Shown: positions 43,911 to 54,473, counted from the stretch's first letter. The stretch: DNA of 64,000 nucleotides from Dietzia psychralcaliphila (GCF_003096095.1 NZ_CP015453.1:1984001-2048000); one strand, 5' to 3'. Made by a program: numbers and translations. The notes: generated by a model not told the origin, from the sequence alone.

Positions 43911-45662
43911 CTAGCGTCCGGCCCCGATGAGCCGGACGATCTCGTCGGCGGCTCCGTCAACCGGCACCTGGGTGACCTCCCCGGTGGCGCGCTCACGGAG
44001 CTCGACCGTCCCCTCCGACCAGCCACGACCCACGACGACGACCCACGGGACACCGATCAACTCGGCGTCCTTGAACTTCACACCAGGTGAGGCCTTCCGG
44101 TCGTCGAAGAGCACCTCGAGGCGGGCCCGGTCGAAAGCCTCGACGAGCGTCGCGGCGCCGCTGGTGGCCGCGTCGTCCTTGTTGGCTATGACCACGTGGA
44201 CGTCGGCCGGGGCGGCGGCTGCCGGCCACACCAGACCCTTCTCGTCGGCGTACTGCTCGGCCAACACGGCCACGAGCCGGGACACCCCGATTCCGTAGGA
44301 GCCCATCGTCACCCGGGCGGGCTTGCCGTTCTCGCCGAGGACGTCGAACCCGAAGGCGTCGGTGTACTTGCGGCCGAGTTGGAAGATGTGACCGATCTCG
44401 ATCCCGCGCGCGAGGGTGAGCGTGCCGTGGCCGTCCGGGGCCTCGTCACCCTCCCTGACCTCGGCCGCCTCGATCGTGCCGTCAGGGGTGAAGTCGCGCC
44501 CGCAGACCAGGTCCACGACGTGCCGGCCCGGCTGGTCCGCCCCGGTGATCCATGCGGTGCCCTCGACCACTCTGGGGTCCACCAGGTACCGGATCCCGCC
44601 CGCGAGCAGGGAATTGGGACCGATGTACCCCTTGACGAGGAACGGGTTGTCCTTGAAGTCGGCCTCGTCCAACACGGCCACCTCGGCGGGCTCGAGCGCC
44701 GCCTCGACGCGCTTCATGTCGACCTCGCGGTCCCCGGGCAGCCCCACACCGAGCAGCGACCAGTCCTTACCGGGCTCGCGGACCTTGAACAACACGTTCT
44801 TGAGGGTGTCCGCCGCGGTGACCTCCCGACCCAGATCCGCGCTGTTCGCCCAGTCGACCAGCGTGGCGATCGTCGGCGTGTCCGGGGTCTCGTGAACGAT
44901 CGGATCCGGCAGTCCCTCGAGTGGACGGGAGGGCGGTACCGGGGTCACCACCGCCTCGACGTTGGCCGCGTACTCCCCGTCGGTCGACCGGACGAAGGTG
45001 TCCTCCCCCGCCGCGGAGATGGCCAGGAACTCCTCGGAGGCCGATCCGCCCATTGCGCCCGACGTGGCGGCGCAGATGACGTACTCGATTCCCAGACGGT
45101 CGAAGATGCGCTGGTAGGCCTCTCGGTGCACCTGGTACGAACGCTCGAGGCCGGCATCGTCGAGGTCGAAGGAGTACGAGTCCTTCATGGTGAACTCGCG
45201 ACCCCGGAGGATCCCGGCGCGGGGCCGCTCCTCGTCCCGGTACTTGGACTGGATCTGGTAGAGGGTGACGGGCAGGTCCTTGTACGAGGAGTACTCGCCC
45301 TGCACCGTCAGCGTGAACAGCTCCTCGTGAGTGGGACCGAGCAGCATGTCGTTGCCCTTGCGGTCCTTGAGGCGGAACAGTGCCGATCCGTACTCGGTCC
45401 ATCGGCCGGTCGTCTCGAACGGCTCGCGGGGCAGGAGGGCGGGCAGGCTGATCTCCTGGGCGCCGGAGGCGTTCATCTCCTCACGCACCACCTGCTCGAT
45501 GCGGCGGAGGGTGCGCAGACCGAGCGGCAGCCACGAGTACACGCCGGGCGCGACGCGCCGGACATAACCGGCTCGGACCAGCAGTTTGTGGCTCAGGACC
45601 TCGGCATCGGCCGGGTCGTCGCGGAGCGTGCGCAGGAAAAGGTGGGAAAGACGCGTGATCAC
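43911..45662 (-). CDS. proS: Prolyl-tRNA synthetase
   Basis: 583 residues, the bacterial type with an insertion (editing) domain between motifs 2 and 3. The GTG at 45662 ([20 protein letters not shown]) matches the mycobacterial N-terminus; no clear Shine-Dalgarno sequence is present. Class II motifs are visible: [35 protein letters not shown] split across motif 2, and [16 protein letters not shown] (motif 3). The editing domain runs about 220-405. It charges tRNA-Pro. Divergent from yaaA with under 60 bases between starts. Confidence 0.97.
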   Translation of the reverse strand: MITRLSHLFLRTLRDDPADAEVLSHKLLVRAGYVRRVAPGVYSWLPLGLRTLRRIEQVVREEMNASGAQEISLPALLPREPFETTGRWTEYGSALFRLKDRKGNDMLLGPTHEELFTLTVQGEYSSYKDLPVTLYQIQSKYRDEERPRAGILRGREFTMKDSYSFDLDDAGLERSYQVHREAYQRIFDRLGIEYVICAATSGAMGGSASEEFLAISAAGEDTFVRSTDGEYAANVEAVVTPVPPSRPLEGLPDPIVHETPDTPTIATLVDWANSADLGREVTAADTLKNVLFKVREPGKDWSLLGVGLPGDREVDMKRVEAALEPAEVAVLDEADFKDNPFLVKGYIGPNSLLAGGIRYLVDPRVVEGTAWITGADQPGRHVVDLVCGRDFTPDGTIEAAEVREGDEAPDGHGTLTLARGIEIGHIFQLGRKYTDAFGFDVLGENGKPARVTMGSYGIGVSRLVAVLAEQYADEKGLVWPAAAAPADVHVVIANKDDAATSGAATLVEAFDRARLEVLFDDRKASPGVKFKDAELIGVPWVVVVGRGWSEGTVELRERATGEVTQVPVDGAADEIVRLIGAGR

Positions 45663-45720
45663 GGTGGTCAAGCGTAGCCGCCCGGGGGCCCGCCACCGGA
45701 GCGACGGTAGCCTCAGCCGG

Positions 45721-46470
45721 GTGCGCATCCTCCTCTCGCCCTCCGAGACCAAGTCCGTCGGCGGTTCGGGCGACCCGCTCGATCTGGCCGCGCTCTCGCT
45801 CCCCGCGCTCACCGACACCCGGAGATCGGTGGCCGACTCCCTGGTCGCGATGTGTGGCGACGACCCGGCGGGCGCGCGATCCGTGCTCGGCCTGAGTGAC
45901 ACGCTCGCCGAGGAGGTGACCCTCGACGCACGACTGTGGTCCTCCCCCACCGCGCCCGCCCTCAGTCGGTACACCGGGGTCCTCTACGACGCGTTGGACC
46001 AAGCCTCCTTCACCCGGGCCACCAGGTCGCGCGCGGAATCGCGGTTGTGGATCGGGTCGGCACTGTTCGGACTACTGGCGGCCGCCGACCCCATCCCGCA
46101 CTACCGTCTCTCCGCGGGGACGCGCCTTCCCGGACTGGGAACGCTCCGCTCGGTGTGGAAACCGTCGCTCACCGCCGCGACCGCGGACTGGGCCGACGAA
46201 CTGGTGGTGGACCTCCGCTCGGGTGGCTATCACCAGCTGGGACCGGTTCCGGGGGCGGTCACCGTCGACGTGGTCACACAGTATCCGGACGGCACCCGCA
46301 AGGTGGTCTCCCACTTCTCCAAGCACCACAAGGGTCTGCTCGCCCGGTCGCTGGCGATCTCACGCGCGGAGATGGCCGACGTGCAGTCCCTCCTGCGGGT
46401 GGCCCGCAGGGCCGGCCACACCCTCGAGTACACCTCCGCAACCTCACTGACGATGGTCACGGAACCCTGA
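45721..46470 (+). CDS. yaaA: Peroxide stress protein YaaA (DUF328)
   Basis: 249 residues starting at GTG ([11 protein letters not shown]). The conserved N-terminal LSPSETKS and the C-terminal [15 protein letters not shown] block, plus [15 protein letters not shown] in between, are the hallmarks of the YaaA family. E. coli YaaA lowers intracellular free iron during peroxide stress and binds DNA. A single gene converging on cysG with nine bases between the stops. Confidence 0.92.
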   Translation: MRILLSPSETKSVGGSGDPLDLAALSLPALTDTRRSVADSLVAMCGDDPAGARSVLGLSDTLAEEVTLDARLWSSPTAPALSRYTGVLYDALDQASFTRATRSRAESRLWIGSALFGLLAAADPIPHYRLSAGTRLPGLGTLRSVWKPSLTAATADWADELVVDLRSGGYHQLGPVPGAVTVDVVTQYPDGTRKVVSHFSKHHKGLLARSLAISRAEMADVQSLLRVARRAGHTLEYTSATSLTMVTEP

Positions 46471-46479
46471 ACGGAGGGG

Positions 46480-47706
46480 TCAGGCCCGGGCCAGCACCTG
46501 CGGGAGTCCGGCGACCTCACCGACCACGACTATCGCCGGCGGCCTGACCCCGCGGTCGGTGAGCGTGGTGGCCATGGTGCCAATGGTGCACCGGTGGGTG
46601 ACCTGACCGTCGAGGCTTCCGTCCACGATGATCGCGGCGGGGGTGTCCGCCGACCGGCCGCCGGCCATGAGGGAGTCCGCGATGGCCGGGGAGTTCTTGA
46701 CGCCCATCAGCACGACCAGCGTCCCGCGCATCCGTGCCAGGGCCTCCCAGTCGACGAGGGAGCCCGGGTGTCCCGGCGGGAGGTGACCCGAGACGATGGT
46801 GACCTCGTGGGTCATGCCGCGGTTGCTCACGGGGATCCCCGCGAGCGCGGGAACGCTGAGCGCGCTGGACACCCCTGGGACGACCGTGCAGGGGATCCCG
46901 GCCTCGGCGCAGGCGTGGGCCTCCTCGTATCCCCGCCCGTAGAGGAACGGGTCGCCGCCCTTGAGTCGGACGACGAACTTACCCTCCCTCGCCCGGTCCA
47001 CGAGGACCTGGTTGATGGCGTCCTGGGCCATGGAGCGGCCGTACGGGATCTTGGCCGCATCGACGATCTCGACATCCGAGCGCAGTTCCCCCAGTGGCCG
47101 CTGCGGGGCGAGTCGGTCGGCCACCACGACGTCGGCCCGCGCGAGCAGACGCCTGCCCCTCACCGTCATGAGGTCGTCGGCACCCGGCCCGCCGCCGACC
47201 AGCGCGACCGTCCCCCGCAGCCTCTCCTCGACCTCCGGCGCCTCGGCACCGGCGTCGCTCAGAGCGCGGGCGACCACGTCGCGGGCCTCGGCGGTCCGTG
47301 CACGGTCGCCGGTGAGAACCGCCACCACCATCTCGTCGCGGCGGACGACGGCGGGCGTCACCGCGGTGCCCGAGTTGACGGCGTCCGACCGCACGCAGAA
47401 GGTGCGGTCCTGCTCGGCCTCGGCGGCGACCCTCGCGTTGACGAGCGAGTCCTTGGTGGCCGCCACCACGTACCAGGCGCCCTCGAGGTCGCCGGAGCGG
47501 TAGTCACGGGCCTCCCACCGGATGCGGCCGGAGTCGACCAGTCCCTGCAGTGTGGGCGTGATCTCGGGACTCACCAGGTGGACGACGGCACCCGACTCGA
47601 GGAGGACCGGGATCCGCCGCTGGGCCACCGATCCGCCGCCGATCACCACGACCCGACGGCCTTCGAGGTCCAAGCCGACGGGGTACGGGTTCACGGGCCG
47701 GATCAT
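46480..47706 (-). CDS. cysG: Siroheme synthase: precorrin-2 dehydrogenase / uroporphyrinogen-III methyltransferase
   Basis: 408 residues from the ATG at 47706 (MIRPVNPYPVGLDLEGRR). The N-terminal NAD-dependent dehydrogenase (VVVIGGGSVAQRRIPVLLES, residues 1-155) is fused to a SAM-dependent methyltransferase (160-400) with VALVGGGPGADDLMTVRG, VVRLKGGDPFLYGRG and PGVSSALSVPALAGIP. The pair makes siroheme for sulfite and nitrite reductases. The layout resembles mycobacterial Rv2847c. Upstream, a terminator ends the mqo transcript. Confidence 0.95.
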   Translation of the reverse strand: MIRPVNPYPVGLDLEGRRVVVIGGGSVAQRRIPVLLESGAVVHLVSPEITPTLQGLVDSGRIRWEARDYRSGDLEGAWYVVAATKDSLVNARVAAEAEQDRTFCVRSDAVNSGTAVTPAVVRRDEMVVAVLTGDRARTAEARDVVARALSDAGAEAPEVEERLRGTVALVGGGPGADDLMTVRGRRLLARADVVVADRLAPQRPLGELRSDVEIVDAAKIPYGRSMAQDAINQVLVDRAREGKFVVRLKGGDPFLYGRGYEEAHACAEAGIPCTVVPGVSSALSVPALAGIPVSNRGMTHEVTIVSGHLPPGHPGSLVDWEALARMRGTLVVLMGVKNSPAIADSLMAGGRSADTPAAIIVDGSLDGQVTHRCTIGTMATTLTDRGVRPPAIVVVGEVAGLPQVLARA

Positions 47707-47768
47707 GCCGCCGATCCTATCCGCCGTCGGTGGCCGCGACCGCCTCGGCCCCGAGGCACTGTGATACG

Positions 47769-47811
47769 CGTCATCCCCCGGCCGCAGCGACGCGGCGACC
47801 GGGGGATGACG
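47769..47811 (-). terminator. Terminator after mqo
   Basis: CGTCATCCCCCGG pairs perfectly over 13 bases with CCGGGGGATGACG; the loop contains another four-base stem (CCGC/GCGG). It lies 33 bases after the mqo stop codon and 63 bases before the cysG start. Confidence 0.8.
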
Positions 47812-47843
47812 GGTTCGTACGGGGCGGGTGCGGCCCCCCCCTC

Positions 47844-49340
47844 TCAGGCCTTCTGATCGAGCTTGAGGGTGCGGGTCGAACGCTCGAACTGCTCGTCGAA
47901 CAGGGACTTCTCCTCGGCGAGATCGCGGCCGAGGGACGGGATCATCTCCTCGAGCGCGGGCTTCCAGTCCGCGAAACGGCTCGGGAAGCAGCGCTGGAGG
48001 ACATCGACCATCGCGTCGACCGCCGTGGACGCGCCGGGGGACGCACCCAGCAGACCGGCGATCGACCCGTCGGCGGCGTTCACCACGGCCGTGCCGAACT
48101 CGAGGGTGCCTCCGCGACCGTTGGGCTTGATCACCTGGACCCGCTGGCCCGCGACGACCTTCTCCCACTCGCCGTCCTGCGCGGACGGCACGAAGTCCCT
48201 GAGGGTGTCGACACGCGCGCCGTGGTTCTTGGCGAGCTCGGTGACGAGGTACTTGACCAGGTCCATCTCGGTGAGCCCGATGTTGGCCATGGGCAGCAGG
48301 TTGCCCGGCCGGATGCTCGAGGGCAGGTCCATGAAACTGCCCATCTTGAGGAACTTGGGGGTCCAGCCGGCGAACGGGCCGAAGAGCAGGCCCTTCTTGC
48401 CGTCGATGACGCGGGTGTCGAGGTGCGGCACCGACATCGGCGGCGCGCCGACGGACGCCTGGCTGTACACCTTGGCCTGGTGCTGATCGACGAGGTCCGG
48501 GTTGGTGCAGCGGAGCCACTGGCCACCGACGGGGAACCCGCCGATGCCCTTGATCTCCGGGATCCCGGATTTCTGCAGCAGGTGCAGGGCACCGCCTCCG
48601 GCTCCGACGAAGACGAACTTCGCGTCGACCGTGCGCTCGTCACCGGTGTGGCGGTTGGCCACGGTCAGTCGCCAGGTGCCGTCGGTATTGCGCTCGAGGT
48701 CCTTGACCTGGTTCTGGTAGTGGACCTCGGTGCCGGTCCGGGTGAGGTACTTGACGAACTGACGCGTGAGGGCGCCGAAGTTCACGTCGGTGCCGTTCTC
48801 GAAGTGACTGAGCGCGAAGGGCTGCTCGGCTGAGCGGTCACGAGCCATCAGGGGGACGAGCCGCTCGAGCTCCCCGAAATCCGTGGTGTGACCCATCCCT
48901 GGGAACAGGGGGTGGCCCGCGAGCTTGTCGTAGCGCTTCTGCAGATAGTCCTGCCCGGCTTCGCCGGACACGAAACTCATGTGCGGGACCGGGCGGATCC
49001 ACTCCGTCGGGTCTCCGAGGATCGTGTTCTCCACGGCGTAGGACCAGAACTGCCGGGAGACCTGGAACTTCTCGTTGACGCCCACCGCCTTGGTGATGTC
49101 CACGTCGCCGTCGGCGGTCTTGGGGGAATAGTTGAGTTCGCAGAGCGCGGAGTGGCCGGTACCGGCGTTGTTCCACGCATCGGAGGACTCCAGTGCAGGG
49201 CCCTCGAGCCGCTCGAAGATCTCGATCTGCCAATCGGGCTGGAGGCGACGCAGGAGGGCCCCGAGCGTCGCGCTCATGGTGCCCGCGCCGATGAGCGCCA
49301 CATCAGTCGTTCCGTGCTTTGCCACCTGGTCTGCAGTCAC
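47844..49340 (-). CDS. mqo: Malate:quinone oxidoreductase
   Basis: 498 residues. FAD-binding start DVALIGAGTMSATLGALL, the family blocks GTGHSALCELNYSP, FVGAGGGALHLLQKSGIPE, KGIGGFPVGGQWLRC and GLLFGPFAGWTPKFLK, and the C-terminal GLLGASPGASTAVDAM. It oxidises malate to oxaloacetate at the membrane and feeds electrons to quinone. Corynebacteria rely on it rather than on a soluble malate dehydrogenase in vivo. With glcB it gives the window two malate-handling enzymes. Divergent from the alpha/beta hydrolase. Confidence 0.97.
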   Translation of the reverse strand: MTADQVAKHGTTDVALIGAGTMSATLGALLRRLQPDWQIEIFERLEGPALESSDAWNNAGTGHSALCELNYSPKTADGDVDITKAVGVNEKFQVSRQFWSYAVENTILGDPTEWIRPVPHMSFVSGEAGQDYLQKRYDKLAGHPLFPGMGHTTDFGELERLVPLMARDRSAEQPFALSHFENGTDVNFGALTRQFVKYLTRTGTEVHYQNQVKDLERNTDGTWRLTVANRHTGDERTVDAKFVFVGAGGGALHLLQKSGIPEIKGIGGFPVGGQWLRCTNPDLVDQHQAKVYSQASVGAPPMSVPHLDTRVIDGKKGLLFGPFAGWTPKFLKMGSFMDLPSSIRPGNLLPMANIGLTEMDLVKYLVTELAKNHGARVDTLRDFVPSAQDGEWEKVVAGQRVQVIKPNGRGGTLEFGTAVVNAADGSIAGLLGASPGASTAVDAMVDVLQRCFPSRFADWKPALEEMIPSLGRDLAEEKSLFDEQFERSTRTLKLDQKA

Positions 49341-49472
49341 CGGCTACCCTCGCTATTTGGTCGTGGACCCGAATTGGAATCGACACGGGCCCGTCCGGCG
49401 ACCCCGCGTCCACCGGATCCCAAGACTACTCACCGGTCTGCCCCCGCGGCACACCGGACTAGGGTGGTCGTC

Positions 49473-50510
49473 GTGTCTCCGCCCTCCCCCGATCCCGTCG
49501 CCCCCACCGGATCCGACGCGCAGTGGACCCCGGACCTGTTGGGCCCGTCCTACCGTCGCCGCGAGCTCCCGCTCGGTACCGATCCGGACGGTGAGGGACC
49601 GATCTCGGCCACCCTCGTGCGGCACGAGGACGCTCCGGCGGAGCCCGTCGCGGCCCTGCTGGTCGTCCACGGCCTGTCCGACTACTTCTTCCACACGCAT
49701 CTCGCCGAGTTCCTCGCCGATCGCCGGATCGCCACCTACGGCGTGGACCTGCGCAAGTGCGGTCGTTCCAGACGGGACGGCCTGACGCCGCACTTCACCA
49801 CCGACCTGGAGAGGTACGACGACGAGCTGGACCAGTCACTGGCCGTGATCGCCGCCGATCATCCCGGACTCCCGGTCATCGTGGCCGCGCACTCCACGGG
49901 CGGGCTGGTGGTGCCGCTGTGGCTCGGTCGGCGTCGTGACCGGGGCGCCTTGGACCCTGTCGTGGGACTGGTGCTCAACTCCCCCTGGTTCCAGCTCGAC
50001 GTCCCCGACCGCGCCAGATCCCTGTTGGACCCGGTCATCCGCACTCTGGGCTCGGCCAGGCCCTACTACCGGTTGCCCCTGAAGACCTCGGACCGGTACG
50101 TGGTGAGCACCCACATCGACCACGACGGGGAGTTCCACTTCGACACCGCCCTCAAACCCCCGGGTGGGGTCGGGGTCCGCGCCGGATGGTTGGCGGCCGT
50201 CCGCCGGGCGCAGAAGCGCCTGCAGTCCGGGGTGCACCTCCCGCTGCCCGTCCTCATGCTGCGGTCCACGGCGTCGTCCGTGGGCGCGCGCGGCAGGGAC
50301 GGCGTGCTCGACGTCGACACCGACCTGATCCTCGACGTCCGCTCGATGGAGCGGTTCGCCGACCGGGTCTCGGACCGGATCACGGACATCCCCGTCGACG
50401 GTGCCCGCCACGACGTGTTCCTCTCCCGCGCGGACGTGCTCGAGGTGGTCTTCCGGCACCTCGGCGACTGGCTGGACCAGATCCTCGAACCCCACACCAA
50501 GGAGTCCTGA
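49473..50510 (+). CDS. Alpha/beta hydrolase, lysophospholipase-like (Rv2854-like)
   Basis: 345 residues from a GTG at 49473; a GTG three codons earlier (49464) is possible. The hydrolase fold shows LLVVHGLSDYFFHTHLAEFL, the nucleophile serine in VIVAAHSTGGLVVPLW, and a C-terminal catalytic histidine in DGARHDVFLSR, the serine aminopeptidase S33 pattern shared with monoacylglycerol lipases. Substrate unknown. Located between mqo and mtr, as Rv2854 in M. tuberculosis, and five bases before mtr, so the two are co-transcribed. Confidence 0.9.
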   Translation: MSPPSPDPVAPTGSDAQWTPDLLGPSYRRRELPLGTDPDGEGPISATLVRHEDAPAEPVAALLVVHGLSDYFFHTHLAEFLADRRIATYGVDLRKCGRSRRDGLTPHFTTDLERYDDELDQSLAVIAADHPGLPVIVAAHSTGGLVVPLWLGRRRDRGALDPVVGLVLNSPWFQLDVPDRARSLLDPVIRTLGSARPYYRLPLKTSDRYVVSTHIDHDGEFHFDTALKPPGGVGVRAGWLAAVRRAQKRLQSGVHLPLPVLMLRSTASSVGARGRDGVLDVDTDLILDVRSMERFADRVSDRITDIPVDGARHDVFLSRADVLEVVFRHLGDWLDQILEPHTKES

Positions 50511-50515
50511 CGACC

Positions 50516-51916
50516 ATGACCCAGACCCCCTCCCGGCATTTCGACCTCGTCGTGATCGGTACCGGCAGCGGCAACTCGTTGATCGACGAGTCGTTCGCCG
50601 ACCTCTCCGTGGCGATCTGCGAGAAGGGAGCCTTCGGCGGGACGTGCCTCAACGTGGGCTGCATCCCCACCAAGATGTTCGTCTACGCCGCCGACACCGC
50701 CACCGCCATCGAGCACTCGAGCACGTACGGGATCGACTCGACTCTCGACGGTGTCCGCTGGCCTGACATCGTCTCCCGGGTGTTCGATCGGCGGATCGAC
50801 CCCATCGCCTCCAGTGGCGAGGACTACCGCCGCAACCGCTGCGACAACGTCACGGTGTACGACGGCCACGCCACCTTCGTGGGTCCGCGCACCATCGACA
50901 CCGGCACCGGGGAGCTCATCACGGCCGACTCCGTGGTGATCGCCGCCGGGGCCCGCCCCTCGATCCCCCAGATCGTCACCGACGCCGATGTGGCCTACTA
51001 CACCAGCGACGATGTCATGCGGATCGCCGAGCTGCCCAGGTCGATGGTGATCCAGGGTTCCGGCTTCATCGCGTGTGAGTTCGCCCACGTGTTCTCGGCG
51101 CTCGGAGTGGACGTGACCGTCATAGGCCGCTCGGACGTCCTGCTCAAGAACGTGGACAGGGAACTGGCCGCACGGTTCACCGAAAACGCCGGCCGGAGGT
51201 GGGACGTCCGCCTGGGACAGCAGATCACCACCATGACCGCGACCGGCGCCGACCGGCGCGGAGTCGAGGTCACCTTCGAAGACGGTTCCACCTGCTCCGG
51301 CGACGCGCTCCTGGTGGCCACGGGCCGCACCCCCAACGGCGACCTGCTCGGCCTCGACACCGCCGGCGTGGCGATGGACGGGGAGCTGATCAGGGTCGAC
51401 GAATACGGCCGTACCACGGCGGCCGGTGTGTGGGCCCTGGGTGACGTGAGCTCGCCCTACCAGCTCAAGCACGTCGCCAACCACGAACAGCGAGTGCTCG
51501 GACACAACCTGCGGCACCCGGACGACCTCCAGCCCTTCAACCACCGACTGGTGCCCTACGCGGTGTTCACCTGGCCGCAGATCGCCTCGGTGGGTCTGAC
51601 GGAGGCCGAGGCCCGCGAGGCCGGATACGACGTCACGGTCAAGGTCCAGGACTACGGCGACGTGGCGTACGGCTGGGCGATGGAGGACTCGGTCGGGTGC
51701 TGCAAGCTCATCGCGGACCGCGCCACCGGGTTGCTCGTGGGCGCCCACATCATGGGAGCCCACTCGCCGTCACTGATCCAGATCCTCATCCAGGCGATGG
51801 AGTTCGAGATCACCGTCCCCGAACTCGCGCGCCGTCAGTACTGGATCCATCCCGCGATGGCCGAGGTCGTCGAGAACGCACTGCTCGGCCTGGATTTCCC
51901 GGACCGGGGCTTCTGA
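50516..51916 (+). CDS. mtr: Mycothione reductase
   Basis: 466 residues. FAD-binding GTGSGNSL, redox-active pair in GGTCLNVGCIPTK (Cys44, Cys49), NAD(P)H-binding VIQGSGFIACEFAHVF, and the C-terminal dimer-interface block HPAMAEVVENALLGL with the catalytic His. The GSGN start and the length fit mycothione reductase rather than lipoamide dehydrogenase. It keeps mycothiol reduced, which marks the host as a mycothiol-making actinobacterium. AGGAG lies 11 bases before the ATG. Confidence 0.95.
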   Translation: MTQTPSRHFDLVVIGTGSGNSLIDESFADLSVAICEKGAFGGTCLNVGCIPTKMFVYAADTATAIEHSSTYGIDSTLDGVRWPDIVSRVFDRRIDPIASSGEDYRRNRCDNVTVYDGHATFVGPRTIDTGTGELITADSVVIAAGARPSIPQIVTDADVAYYTSDDVMRIAELPRSMVIQGSGFIACEFAHVFSALGVDVTVIGRSDVLLKNVDRELAARFTENAGRRWDVRLGQQITTMTATGADRRGVEVTFEDGSTCSGDALLVATGRTPNGDLLGLDTAGVAMDGELIRVDEYGRTTAAGVWALGDVSSPYQLKHVANHEQRVLGHNLRHPDDLQPFNHRLVPYAVFTWPQIASVGLTEAEAREAGYDVTVKVQDYGDVAYGWAMEDSVGCCKLIADRATGLLVGAHIMGAHSPSLIQILIQAMEFEITVPELARRQYWIHPAMAEVVENALLGLDFPDRGF

Positions 51917-51933
51917 CCCGCCGCCCCGGCGGG
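51917..51933. terminator. Short hairpin between mtr and the monooxygenase gene
   Basis: CCCGCCG and CGGCGGG form a perfect 7-bp stem with a three-base loop in the 19-base gap between two convergent genes. Confidence 0.55.
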
Positions 51934-51935
51934 CC

Positions 51936-53423
51936 TCAACTGACCACGAAGTCCGCCGGGTCGACCGACCTCACCTGGCGCCGGTATCGGAAGGTGAAGG
52001 TGGGCCACAGCGTCGAGTTCCGGCCCCGTGAGTCGATGTACCAACTCGAGCATCCGCCGTCGTTCCACACGGTGCCGGCGAGTTCGCGATCCATCCGGTC
52101 GGAATACCGGTCGAGGGCCTCCTCCCGCACCTCCACGGTCCCCCGATCCGCACCCCGCGATAAGTCGAGCAGCGTCAACACGTGCTCGGCCTGTGATTCG
52201 AGCATGTAGACGATCGACGAGTGACCGAGGCTGGTGTTGGGCCCGAACATCAGGAAGAGGTTGGGGAACGCGGAGACCGTCACGCCGTTGTGGGCGCGGG
52301 GGCTGCCGTCCCAGTGGTCGGCAAGGGTCCTGCCGTCCGAACCGGTCACGACCCGCGCGATGGGCGGCTCGGTGGGCTGGAACCCGGTTCCGAAGATGAT
52401 CACGTCGGCGGGGTGCTCGGCACCCCCGGAGTCGACGAGACCGTCCGGGGTCACCGAGGTCGCGGCACCGGAGACCAAGGTGACGTCCCGCCGACACAGC
52501 GCCGGGAGCCACTGGCTGGTCAGCAGCACCCGCTTGCACCCGATCGAGAAATCCGGGGTGAGCAACTTCCGCATCCGCCGGTCCCGCACCTTGACCAGCA
52601 GGTAGAACCGCGCGAACCACTCGAAGAACCGGAGGAGGAACCGGGCCCGGGTGAATGCCAGGACGTAGAGCTCACGGCCCGCGTAGACCCGACCCCGGAC
52701 GATCTGTTGCAGGAACGGGAAACGTCGGTACAGCCCGCGGCGACGCCGGGAGACGGAACGGTCGAACCGGGGCAGGATCCAGCCGGGTGTCCGTTGGAAG
52801 ACCGTGACGTGGTCGGCGGTCCCGGCGATCTCGGGCACGAACTGCACGGCAGAGGCGCCCGTACCGACCACCGCGACCTTCTTGCCGGCGAGGGGGATGT
52901 CGTGGCGCCAGCGCGCGGAGTGGAACACCTCGCCGTCGAAGTCCTCGAGGCCCGGGAGTGCGGGCACCGAGGGTGCGGAGAGCGCCCCCGTCGCGATGAT
53001 GAGATTGCGGGCCCGGACCTGCCCTCGGCTGGTGTCGACGATCCATCGGGCGGTGTCGCCGTCCCACCGCGCGCCGGTGACCTCGCAGGAGGTGACGAGC
53101 CGATCGCGGAGGCCGATCCTGTCCGCGACCCCCACGAGGTAGGCCTGGATCTCGCCCTGTCGGCCGAACGAGTGCGACCAGTCGGGGTGAGCGTGACCCG
53201 ACAACGAGTACAGGGAGGTGGGCACGTCGCAGGCGCACCCCGGGTAGGTGTTGTCGCGCCAGGTCCCGCCGACCTCGTCGCCGGCCTCGACCACGAGGAG
53301 ATCCCCGCCCCGTCCCTCCCGAAGGAGACGATCGGCCATCGAGATCCCCCCGAACCCGGCTCCGACGACAAGGATGTCGACGTGGTCTACAGGTCCGCGG
53401 GGGGTATCGATCATGGTTGACAT
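51936..53423 (-). CDS. Baeyer-Villiger-type flavin monooxygenase
   Basis: 495 residues from the ATG at 53423; a second ATG three codons in (53414) is an alternative and neither has a good ribosome-binding site. Two Rossmann motifs (VVGAGFGGISMADRL near residue 20, VVGTGASAVQFVP near 186) flank the Baeyer-Villiger fingerprint F-x-G-x3-H-x3-W (FDGEVFHSARW, residues 162-172). GTWRDNTYPGCACDVP and FGTGFQPTEPP are also typical. Such enzymes insert oxygen next to a ketone carbonyl using NADPH and oxygen. No ketone pathway genes are adjacent, and the gene is absent at this place in the M. tuberculosis order. Confidence 0.93.
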   Translation of the reverse strand: MSTMIDTPRGPVDHVDILVVGAGFGGISMADRLLREGRGGDLLVVEAGDEVGGTWRDNTYPGCACDVPTSLYSLSGHAHPDWSHSFGRQGEIQAYLVGVADRIGLRDRLVTSCEVTGARWDGDTARWIVDTSRGQVRARNLIIATGALSAPSVPALPGLEDFDGEVFHSARWRHDIPLAGKKVAVVGTGASAVQFVPEIAGTADHVTVFQRTPGWILPRFDRSVSRRRRGLYRRFPFLQQIVRGRVYAGRELYVLAFTRARFLLRFFEWFARFYLLVKVRDRRMRKLLTPDFSIGCKRVLLTSQWLPALCRRDVTLVSGAATSVTPDGLVDSGGAEHPADVIIFGTGFQPTEPPIARVVTGSDGRTLADHWDGSPRAHNGVTVSAFPNLFLMFGPNTSLGHSSIVYMLESQAEHVLTLLDLSRGADRGTVEVREEALDRYSDRMDRELAGTVWNDGGCSSWYIDSRGRNSTLWPTFTFRYRRQVRSVDPADFVVS

Positions 53424-53516
53424 TATGGCGCGAGATGTCCATTGTTCACGGCCGCATCGGGACAATCGTTCAACTCGGATCGTCGGGGCGCCCGATCCGA
53501 CCCGACGGCGGAGGCG

Positions 53517-54392
53517 TCAGCTCCCGCTCGGCAGGGTCAGCACCTCGACGCCGGACTCGGTGACCAGGACGGTGTGCTCGAACTGTGCGGTCCACGCCTT
53601 GTCCGCCGTGGTGACCGTCCAGTCGTCGTCCCAGACGTCGAACCCGGGGCCGCCCAGAGAGATCATCGGTTCCACAGTCAGCGTCATCCCTGGCTCCAGG
53701 ACCTCGGTCCGGGACGGCTCGTCGTAGTGGAGCACCACCAGGCCGTTGTGGAAGGTCGGCCCCACCCCGTGGCCGGTGAACTCCCGGACCACCGTGTAGT
53801 CGAACCGCCGCGCGTAGGACTCGATGACACGCCCGATCACGTTGATCTCGCGGCCGGGGCGGATGGCCCTGATCCCGCGGTCCATGGCCTCACGCGTCCG
53901 TTCGACCAGGAGCCTGTTCTCCTCGGTGACCTCGCCCGCCAGGAAGGTGGCGTTGGTGTCGCCGTGGACGCCGTCGATGAAGGCCGTGACGTCGATGTTG
54001 ACGATGTCCCCGTCCCGGATCACGGTCGTGTCGGGGATACCGTGGCAGATCACCTCGTTGAGGGACACGCAGCTGGACTTGGGGAACGCCTTGTACCCCA
54101 ACGTCGACGGGTAGGCGCCGTGGTCGCACATGTACTCGTGGGCGATCCGGTCGATCTCGTCGGTGGTGACCCCGGGTGCCACCGCCCGCCCCGCCACGAC
54201 GAGGGCGTCGGCCGCTATCGTGCACGCCCTGCGCATCGCCTCGATCACCTCGGGGGTCTGCACCCATGGTTCACCGTTGGCCTCGTCGACCCGGTCACGC
54301 CAGACGTACTCCGGACGCGGGATCGACTCGGGAACTGTCCGGATCGGTGTGGGTTCGCCGGGGACGAGGGGCTGACGGGTCGAGGTGGTCAT
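53517..54392 (-). CDS. map: Methionine aminopeptidase
   Basis: 291 residues, with a 40-residue N-terminal extension (about residues 1-40, Pro/Arg-rich) typical of the longer actinobacterial MapB (Rv2861c) that reaches the ribosome. Five metal ligands are in place: [18 protein letters not shown] (two Asp), [15 protein letters not shown] (His), TVEPMISLG (Glu) and AQFEHTVLV (Glu). It removes N-terminal methionine from new proteins. Confidence 0.95.
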   Translation of the reverse strand: MTTSTRQPLVPGEPTPIRTVPESIPRPEYVWRDRVDEANGEPWVQTPEVIEAMRRACTIAADALVVAGRAVAPGVTTDEIDRIAHEYMCDHGAYPSTLGYKAFPKSSCVSLNEVICHGIPDTTVIRDGDIVNIDVTAFIDGVHGDTNATFLAGEVTEENRLLVERTREAMDRGIRAIRPGREINVIGRVIESYARRFDYTVVREFTGHGVGPTFHNGLVVLHYDEPSRTEVLEPGMTLTVEPMISLGGPGFDVWDDDWTVTTADKAWTAQFEHTVLVTESGVEVLTLPSGS

Positions 54393-54473
54393 GGCTCAAG
54401 GATAGGTGCGTTCGGGTGCGCGCTGCCGACCCGGTCCCGACGACGGATCCCCCGCGCCGCCACAGCGCCCGGG

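Noticed and set aside
50066-51763. A 565-codon minus-strand frame opposite mtr
   Set aside because: mtr carries clear redox and FAD motifs on the plus strand; the antisense frame has none.
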